A stretch of DNA of 64,000 nucleotides from Okapia johnstoni (taxonomy: Eukaryota; Chordata; Mammalia; Artiodactyla; Giraffidae): the NCBI GenBank assembly GCA_024291935.2, contig CM044310.1, positions 118,864,213 through 118,928,212 on the forward strand, given 5' to 3'. The position numbers and the translations under genes were made by a program. How positions within the stretch are numbered: position 1 is the first letter of the stretch; each line of letters starts with the position of its first letter. The notes under the pieces are model-generated. The model was not told the origin of the DNA, did not search any database, and saw nothing but the letters and a program-made list of their open reading frames with translations. Of this stretch, positions 39,615 through 47,500 are shown piece after piece.

Positions 39615-40014
39615 TGTGGAGCCCTATGCCAAGGGCACAGATGCTGAGCCCGAAGCACAGTCATCTCTAGAACTGACTGAGCCCCACTATAACTCCTCCC
39701 AAGAGCTTCCCTGATTCCTACCAGCCAGGTCCCTGACCCCATATGAGGGAAAAATAACCACCCCAGTGCTCATCCTATAGTGCCCTAACCAGTCCCCTTA
39801 TGCCACCCTTTCAGCAGGAATTTTTTTGTCTTGAGACTATAAAAATTTGCTCTTAACCCGGGAAAAGCATCGACTCTCCCTGGTCTGACAGGAGGTCAGC
39901 CTGCTAGGTTTGCAGTGCCCTCATTATCTCTGCTGTTGCTTCTTAATAAACTGACTCCCTTCAGAAATACTTGATCTGGAAATCCTTTTTACATCCTGCA
40001 CTCCGACCACGACA
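39615..40014 (+). mobile_element. ERV 3' LTR
   Basis: About 400 bp from TGTGGAGCC to GACCACGACA. TATAAAA is at 39838-39844 and AATAAA at 39945-39950, about 107 bp later. It is unrelated in sequence to the solo LTRs at 13009 and 53093. Confidence 0.8.
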
Positions 40015-40054
40015 TTTTAGATGCAAAATATATTGTTAAAATTACATAGTCACA

Positions 40055-40650
40055 CACTTCCCTGGCAGTCCAGTGGTTAAGAATCTGCCAATGCAGGGGA
40101 GGCAGGCTCCATCCCTGGCAGGGGAAAATTCCACATGCCCGGGAGTGGGGATGGGGCAAGGTGGTGGTGTGGAGTGGGGTGGGGTGTGGAGTGGGAAGAG
40201 TAATTTAGCTGGAGCACCAAAACTACTGAAGCTCATGAGCCTAGAGCCCCTGCCAGCAACTAGAGAAGCCACCACAACGAGAAGCCCAAGAACCACAGCT
40301 AGAGAATAGACCTTGCTCACCTCAACTGGAGAAAAGCTGATGCAGCGATGAGACCCAAAACAGATGAAATTAAATAAATAAATAAATCACACAGATATAC
40401 TGGTATTATTTTAATATCATGTGTATGTGTGTGCTAAGTTGCTTCAGTCGTCTCTGACTCTTTGCAACCCCGTGGACTATAGCCTACCAGCTTCCTCTGT
40501 CCGTGGGATTTTCCAGGCAAGAAGATTGGCATGGGTTGCCATTTCCTAATCCGGGGAATCTTCCAAACCCAGGGATCAAACCCTTGGCTCTTAGGTTTCC
40601 AGCATTGGCAGTCAGGTTCTTTACAACTAGTGCCACCAGGGAAGCTATGG
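40055..40650. mobile_element. CHR SINE with internal GTG-rich expansion, then antisense Bov-tA
   Basis: A sense CHR copy at 40055-40385 carries a GTGGGGTGTGGAGTGG-type minisatellite at about 40140-40195 and ends in AAATAAATAAATAA. An antisense Bov-tA is at 40428-40650. Confidence 0.8.
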
Positions 40651-40759
40651 TTTTAAATATTATAGAAATTGGCAAAACCTGATTGTAGCACGTTGTTTCA
40701 GATGTATACATTTGAAAGAAAGTGAAAACTATGAAGTAATGGTAAACACTTATAAAATA

Positions 40760-40870
40760 TTCCATCCAATCAGGGGGGTGGGATCGGTGATTAGGTTAGG
40801 ATGATGGGATTATCTGGAGGACATGGCCAGCGGGTCCTGAAACAGTATAAAGCCCAGCAGAAGGAGGAAT
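40760..40870 (+). promoter_or_regulatory. FAM90A-like promoter, unit 1
   Basis: CCATCCAATCA is at 40762-40772. TGATTAGGTTA at 40788-40798 is the complement of TAACCTAATCA, an exact DUX4-type site. TATAAAG is at 40846-40852. Confidence 0.55.
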
Positions 40871-40875
40871 TCTAG

Positions 40876-41070
40876 TCTGCAGTTGCTTCTCCAGTCATCT
40901 TGGTGACCACTCCGTCTCCAGTGGTTTTGTCCAGTGTCCACATATTTGATCGGCTCAGGACAGAGGGCACAGACACAGTTTAGTTCTGATTTCTCCTTGA
41001 GAGGTAAGGGAATCCCTCAGAGAAATTGCTGAGTGGGACAAATCTGTTGAGGGCCAATTTGAGTGTTGAG
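40876..41070 (+). other. FAM90A-like alternative first exon (unit 1), predicted 5'UTR
   Basis: Placed about 25-30 bp after the TATA-like box. It ends at a GTGAGG donor (41071) that corresponds to the GTAAGG donor of unit 3. An internal GGTAAGGG at about 41003 could also serve as a donor. Confidence 0.5.
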
Positions 41071-41659
41071 GTGAGGGTTAGTTAATTGTTAAATAACATT
41101 TCTGGGCACCGTGCCTGATTTACAAAATATTCCAAAATGATAATTTTTAGATGAAAGTCAAACGTTTTAAAGAATCGTTACTGGGAAGCTGATTTGTGTG
41201 TGTATGTGTTGGGTGGGGGGTTGGATTATCAGTTATGGAGCCCTGTTGTCTTTGAGCAAGGGCTTCTAAAAACTGTGAGTTATTAACTTCTCTTTATCCT
41301 GGTGTACTCAGGAAAACTAGTTTGCAGCTGATTTAAATTCAGGACCCTGAATATTTGTAATGCATAAGGCTTTTTTAAAAAACAGGGTCTATTTTTATAG
41401 CAGTTTTTAGCTCACAGCAAAAATGAGCAGAAAGCTCGAACATTTCCAGGTACCCCCCTCCCCCACTCATGCAGATCCTCTCCCACTGGCAACATAGGCT
41501 TAAGTATTTTAAACATAGTATATAATCGCAAAGTTGTACGGTCATATGTCTATCTTTTTAAGATCATAGGGAATGCCAAAGACCAAATTATGTAGTATTT
41601 CTTCATTTGTACACCTTGGATATAATTTGGAGTGTGACGGAATGGTTAACAACGACTGG

Positions 41660-41760
41660 AACATTCCATCCAATCAGGAGAAGTGGGCGTGGCTTTGTTA
41701 CCATGTGATTAGATTAGGATGATGGTGTTACCGGAAGGGTGTGGCCAGGGGATACAATGG
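41660..41760 (+). promoter_or_regulatory. FAM90A-like promoter, unit 2 (interrupted)
   Basis: CCATCCAATCA is at 41666-41676, a GTGGGCGTGGC GC box at 41683-41693, and TGATTAGATTA at 41706-41716, the complement of TAATCTAATCA, an exact DUX4-type site. Homology to the other units stops at about 41757, where the palindromic SINE pair begins, so unit 2 has no exon here. Confidence 0.55.
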
Positions 41761-41779
41761 TTAAGACTCTGTGCTTTCA

Positions 41780-42399
41780 TGCTACTGCTGCTGCTGCTAA
41801 GTCGCTTCAGTCGTGTCCGACCCTGTGCGACCCCACAGATGGCAGCCCATCAGGCTCCGCCGTCCCTGGGATTCTCCAGGCAAGAATACTGGAGTGGGTT
41901 GCCATTTCCTTCTCCGGTACATGAAAGGGAAAAGTGAAAGTGAAGTCACTCAGCCGTGTCCGACTCTTAGCAACCCCATGGACTGCAGCCTACCAGGCTC
42001 CTCCGTCCATGGGATTTTCCAGGCAAGGGTACTGGAGTGGGATGCCATCGCGTTCTCCAAAAATAAATGAGTAACTCAGTATTTCATATTTTTATTTTTT
42101 GGCCTTCTCCCATGAAAGCACCGGAGAAGGCAATGGCACCCCACTCCAGTACTCTTGCCTGGAAAATCCCATGGACGGAGGAGCCTGGTAGGCTGCAGTC
42201 CATGGGGTTGCTAAGAGTCGGACACGGCTGAGTGACTTCACTTTCACTTTTCCCTTTCATGTACCGGAGAAGGAAATGGCAACCCACTCCAGTATTCTTG
42301 CCTGGAGAATCCCAGGGACGGCGGAGCCTGATGGGCTGCCATCTGTGGGGTCGCACAGGGTCGGACACGACTGAAGCGACTTAGCAGCAGCAGCAGCAT
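41780..42399. repeat. Near-perfect inverted pair of BovA-type SINEs
   Basis: Left arm 41780-42058 (antisense) and right arm 42123-42399 (sense) are almost identical reverse complements, with a 64-bp spacer. I count about four mismatches and a one-triplet difference in the GCT run. Each arm is a two-part BovA element including the unusual join TCCGGTACATGAAAGGG. Confidence 0.92.
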
Positions 42400-42956
42400 T
42401 TATTTTTATCCAGTGTGTTTAGCAGAACATATTTGGAGCTGGTTGAAATTCAGGACCCTGACCATAAACCTGTAAGCAAAATGGAGCCGCACATCAGGGG
42501 CTGTGGTGGAGGCCAGGGTTACTTTTTCCTTTTAGAAATCTTAGTTTATAGTTTTATCTTTTTGGCCTCTTCCCATGGAAGCGCAGAGTCTTAACCATTG
42601 GACTGCCAGGAAGTGCCGGAGATGAGTTATTCTAACTTAATTTCTGTTTGGCAAGTGCTTCCTCAGTGCTTGAAATTGGTCACGGAAAATATGAAGAGGA
42701 AAACACACTTTATTCTAGACCATCAAATATGCCAGTCCCACGATCAGATATACCGTGTGCTGACCCTTTCTTTCCTGTTCCTGGCAGAACTGTCTTTTCA
42801 TTTTCTTAATATAATCCATTATAGTAAATTTTACTTACTTCTTATGACAGCTGTGGAATAGGATATCTTCCCACTGCAATCTATTTGTATTTCTATTAGA
42901 TCCTATTAATTTTTTAGTCAACCTATTCCATCTTTTCAAAGAAGTTCCCTGAGTGA

Positions 42957-43165
42957 GGGGCTTCCCAGGAGACTCAAGGGTAAAGAATCCACCTGCAATG
43001 CAGGAGACATGGGTTTGATCCCTGGGTTGGGAAGATCCCCTGAAGGAGGAAATGGCAACCCACTCCAGTATTCGCCCCTGGAGAAACCCATGGACAGAGG
43101 AGCCTCACACTACAGTCCATGGGTCCGAAGAATCCGAGAGCGCTGAGGAACTAACACTTTCACTA
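42957..43165 (+). mobile_element. Bov-tA SINE
   Basis: Sense copy from GGGCTTCCCAGGAGACTCAA to GCGCTGAGGAACTAAC, between promoter units 2 and 3. Confidence 0.9.
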
Positions 43166-43294
43166 TATTGTTTAAATGAAATACATGTATCTTTCTTAAG
43201 TCATAGGGAATTGCAGAGACCAAACTAGACTGTATTTTTTTCAGTTTTATACTTTGAAATAAAATGGGAGTGTGAAAGAATGGTAAAAACGCAA

Positions 43295-43420
43295 TACAAC
43301 CTTCTATCCAATCTGGTTAGGTGGGCAGGACTTTGTCACGTGATTAGGTGAAGGAGATGGTGTTATTGGGCGGGCATGGCCAAGGGGGTCCTAAGACAGT
43401 ATTAAGGCCCGCAGAAGGAA
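43295..43420 (+). promoter_or_regulatory. FAM90A-like promoter, unit 3 (nearest the gene)
   Basis: CTATCCAATCT is at 43304-43314. TGATTAGGTGA at 43341-43351 is the complement of TCACCTAATCA, one base off the DUX4-type site, and it overlaps a CACGTG E-box at 43338-43343. A weak TATTAAG lies near 43400. Confidence 0.5.
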
Positions 43421-43427
43421 TTCTGGT

Positions 43428-43613
43428 CAGTGGTCTCTTCTCTCTTCATCCAGATAACCGCTCTGTCTCCAGTGGTTTTGCCCGGTGTCCACATATCTGA
43501 GAGGCTCTGGACAGACGGCAAAAGCAGAATTCTCTTCTCTTTGGAGGCTTCAGTTTGTCCTCAGCAAACTAGGAGATTGGGAAAACTGCAGAGGTCCATT
43601 TTCAGGCATTGAG
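43428..43613 (+). other. FAM90A-like first exon (unit 3), predicted 5'UTR
   Basis: It follows the TATTAAG element and ends at donor GTAAGG (43614). It is homologous to the unit 1 exon (CGTCTCCAGTGGTTTTG or TGTCTCCAGTGGTTTTG). Confidence 0.55.
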
Positions 43614-43719
43614 GTAAGGATTAGTTAATTCTTTGATAGAATTTCTAGCACAGTGCTGATTCACAAAATACTTCCGAAGGTCAAAATTTTTAGATGAAGG
43701 TAAAAATTTCCATGCAATG

Positions 43720-44240
43720 TTGTGTTAATGTACACAGTGCAATGTTTCAGTTATATAAATTTAAATGTATTCTTTTTCATATTCCTTTCCATTATGATTT
43801 GTAACAGGATATTGAATATAGTTTCCTGTACTCTACAGTAGGACCTTGTTGTTTATCCATTTTATATATAATAGTTTGCATCTGCTAACCCCAATCTCTG
43901 ACTTCATCCCTCCCTCACCCCTCATCACCCTTGGCAACCACAATCTGTTCTCTATGTCTGTGAGTCTGTTTCATAGATAAGTTCACTTATGTCGTATTTT
44001 AGATTCCACACATAAGTGAAATCATAAGATATTAGTCTTTCTGATTTACTTTACTTGTATGAGTATCTCTAGGTCCATCCATATTGTTACAAATGGCATT
44101 ATTTCATTCTTTTTTATGCCTGATACTCAGGCATATCTTCTGTATCCATTTACCATATCTTCTGTATCCATTTATCTGTGGATGAGCATTTAGGTTGTTT
44201 CCATGTCTTGGCCATTGTAAATAGTATCACCTTATTTTTC
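43720..44240 (-). mobile_element. L1 LINE fragment
   Basis: Antisense L1: contains GTGGATGAGCATTTAGGTTG and CCATGTCTTGGCCATTGTAA. Confidence 0.8.
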
Positions 44241-44423
44241 ATTTTTTGGTACTCTGTTCCTAGTAGAAGAATATATACATGTACTTTGAATAAAAGGTAG
44301 CAGGTGAGATGGTAGGCAGAGAAGAGGGATGGGACTTGACTGTCCTGTTCCTATATGTGGGAGGTTCTAGGAATGTCTAAAATTCAATGTCTAAAGCAAA
44401 ATTTCATTTTCTTTACTCCACAG

Positions 44424-44528
44424 AGAAAGAGAATCTCTGGGGTAAAACCAGCAGCGATGGACCCCAGCAAACTTTCCATGGAACAGGGTAAAGCATTCTT
44501 AAAGGAGATCGGGATCCCACAAAAAGAT
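44424..44528 (+). CDS. FAM90A-like exon 2 (start codon)
   Basis: The acceptor CCACAG ends at 44423. The ATG at 44457 lies in a good Kozak context (GCGATGG) and starts MDPSKLSMEQGKAFLKEIGI. Donor GTAAGT is at 44529. Confidence 0.65.
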
Positions 44529-47500
44529 GTAAGTACTCGAGGTGTTAGGTCAGCAAGTAAGATGTTGAGGATTAAGGTGGACTTCTGCTCTGGTGTCAGT
44601 GCTAAGGCAGGCTTTCCTGCGCACAGGGGTGAAATTCAGTGATGAACAACATGGGTGCACATAGGAAAGGGTGCTTGGAGATTGAGGTCAATCACATGAC
44701 CAGTAATTCAATCAATCGAACTCAATCAAAAATCGAGTTTCAATCTGATGGAGACTAAAGAGAACCAACATGCTACGGCTCTGGCTCTTCAGTTCTCACT
44801 TGGGGGTCCCCAGTATTCCCTTAACATCCCACATTCACCCCTTGCTGCCTGCTCCTTGGAGATAATGAGAAAACTCATTATGGGATTGGAGGAAAGAATG
44901 TTTACACTCACACCAACATTGCATTAAAGACCTTAGGAAACTGGGAGTCTTTTTCATCTTCTGTAATCCCAAGGCTTCTTCCTGGGTGCAGAACTCAGAT
45001 TGTATGTTGGCTCTCTTTTGTCTCCATCAGCTCGACTTGATGACAGAGAAATGGGTAGTTGATGCCTCCGTGGAGGTTCTGCTACGGTTCCCTCTGTTGC
45101 CAGGAGAGGACCCGACTGCCTGCTGTGTCCCTGATAAGAAATGTCGGCCTCCAGTGCACCAGCCTCACAGAGCTCCACAGAGACCTGGAGTCCAAGACGA
45201 GAGGTAGGTCAGACGTCAGACAGTGAAGTGGGTAGAGCCTGGAGGGATTCCCAAGGGCACAGATGTAGCTGTAGATTTCTGCTTGCATAGATTTAAAAAA
45301 AAATTTTTTTTGGAGTATAGTTGCTTTACAATAGGTCAGTTTCTGTTGTACAGCACAGTGAATCAGGCACATGTATATATATACCCCCTCTTCCTTGGGT
45401 TTCCTTCCCATTGAGCTCACCGCAGAGCTTTGAGTAGAGTCCCCCGTGTTATACCGTAGGTTCTCATTGTTATCTATTTTATACATAGTATCAATAGTGT
45501 GTATGTGTCGATCCCAATCATTCCTCCCTCCAGTAGACTTTAAAACAATTGTTTCTTTAGTTATTGGCTGTACTGGGTCTTTGATGCTGTACGGGCTTTT
45601 CTGTAGTTGAGGCAAGCAGTGTGTGGGGGGTACTGTTTCTGGTAGTGGTGTGTGGGCTTCTCTATGGCAGAGCACAGGCTCCAGGGCACTCCGGCTTCAA
45701 CAGTTGCAGCTTTCGGGCTCTAGGCGCAGTAGTTGTCGCACACAGGCTTTACTGCTGCACAGCATGTGGGATCGTCCCGGACCAGGGATTGAACCCGTGT
45801 CTCCTGCCTTGGCAGGCGAATTCTTCACCACTGAGCCACCAGGGAAGCCCCTCCCCCAACCATAGACTTTTGACTTGTGTGTCCCTCAGCACTGCACAGC
45901 CTCAGCCTGGTGTGAGTTTGCACATATATGTGAGCATGTGCAAGCACCCTCAGACTGCTTGTTCATCTGCAGCTTTGCGCAAAAGCTTCTATTGAACATT
46001 GACCTATGGTGGTTGGGGTCATGTCTGAAATTTCATAGGTGTTCATTAATTTACATGTCAAATCTTTGCAAAGCTTTGTCAGAAGAACTGGCAGGTTTTT
46101 TCAGTAAGAAGTTGTTATGCGAAAGTTGTGAGTTTTCTGAAAATATGTGGGGAAAAATTCCATCGTTGTTGGCTGCCTCTGTTTCAGCTCTAATAAATAT
46201 TGGTAGATGCTTAAACGTTGGAGGGAGTGCCTGGCTGAAAAGCTAAAACTCAGGCCCAAGTTTATGTTGAAATTCTCAGGGAGAAACATTAGAAGTAGCC
46301 CTGATCATAGCCAAGTCATCAAAACCAGGCATTCAAGGTTGCAAATCTAATTTCCCTGTTTGTTAATAAGAGGGTTTATCTCAGGCAGTGTCCTACTCTG
46401 GAACTAAGTAATGATGGAAAAAGATGACACATTTCACAGAATGGGACCGGATTCATGAGTAGACCAACTCATAGAGAGTGTGCCTTAGTGATCACTGAGT
46501 CCCTCATTCATTCAGAAGTAGGGGTATGATGGGCTTCTGTCTTTACGTTTGTTGTGGTTCAGTTGCTCAGTCGTGTCCGACTCTTTGTGACCCCATGGAC
46601 TGCAGCACGCCAGGCTTCCCTGTCCATCACCAACTCCTGGAGTGTGCTCAGACTCATGTCCGTTGGGTCAATGATGCCATTAACCATCTCATCCTCTGTC
46701 GTCCCCTTCTCCTCCTGCCCTCAGTCTTTTCCAGCATCAGGGTCTTTTCCGTCAGGGTCTCTGTGTTTACGTTTATTTATTTTCTTGTGACTAGAAAATC
46801 CAACAGTCAACTCCTGAGGAAGAATGCCCAGAAGCCCCAGGAGGTGAGGCATATAAAAAGTCACCACATTCACCAACTGCCCCAGAGACCCACTATGGCT
46901 CAGAATGTGAAGATGCTACCGAGGGGACCAGTGGAGCAGAGGACTACTTTCTCAGACGAGAATAATAAGGTAGGTGGAAGCTTGGATGTTTCAAGAACCA
47001 GGGTGTCTACATGCATGCCAGAGAGTGGATTTTACTGTGGAAATGCTTGCAGGATCTTAGTTCCCCAAGTAAGCAATGAATGTGCCGAGTCCTAACCACT
47101 GGATCACCACAGAACTCAGAAACATCTGTCTTATGACTCAGATGTTCTTACTTATCCAAGGCTGGCTTGGTTTATAGTATCCTCACCAAGGCAATTGACC
47201 CATCGGCTCCTCTGAGGAGCAACTTTATTCACTGTTCAGTGTCATGTCAAGTTGGATGTTTGTCCAATGCACAAATCTGGCTCATTTTTATCACCTTGAG
47301 ACACTAGATTCTTTTCTCCTTGATCTCTCTCCAAAATGCTCTGTGGGCAGCACCATCAGTTCAGTTCAGTTCAGTCACTCAGTCGTGTCCGATTCTTTGC
47401 GACCCAATGGACTGCAACACACCAGGCCTCCCTTTCCTTCACCAACTCCCTAAGTCCACCCTAACCCATGTCCATCGAGTCGGTGATGCCATCCAGCCAT

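Larger units (their letters stand above)
36880..40014 (+). mobile_element. Decayed gammaretrovirus-like endogenous element, 3' half
   Basis: In order: the C-terminal end of a pol integrase frame (about 36898-37155), an env-like stretch broken by stops and frameshifts (about 37650-39480), a polypurine tract, and one LTR. No gag, protease, reverse transcriptase or 5' LTR is present, so the element is truncated and cannot be active. It lies between the divergent FRG2-like and FAM90A-like promoters. Confidence 0.75.
40735..44240 (+). repeat. Three tandem copies of the FAM90A-like promoter/first-exon block
   Basis: Unit 1 starts about 40735, unit 2 about 41563 and unit 3 about 43197. All share GAATGG- or GTAATGG-then-TAAA words, a CATCCAATCA- or TATCCAATC-type CCAAT box, a GTGATTAGRT element, and a GGCCAG/AGGG run. 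Units 1 and 3 also share the first exon and the start of intron 1 (GGTTAGTTAATT or GATTAGTTAATT). Units are separated and interrupted by SINE insertions. Confidence 0.8.

Noticed and set aside
37238..39647. Separate small host genes in the plus-strand frames here
   Set aside because: The frames line up as pieces of one decayed env-like region between an integrase remnant and a polypurine tract plus LTR.
40762..40772. CCATCCAATCA as a second DUX site in each promoter unit
   Set aside because: Two mismatches in the TAA half; better read as a CCAAT box.
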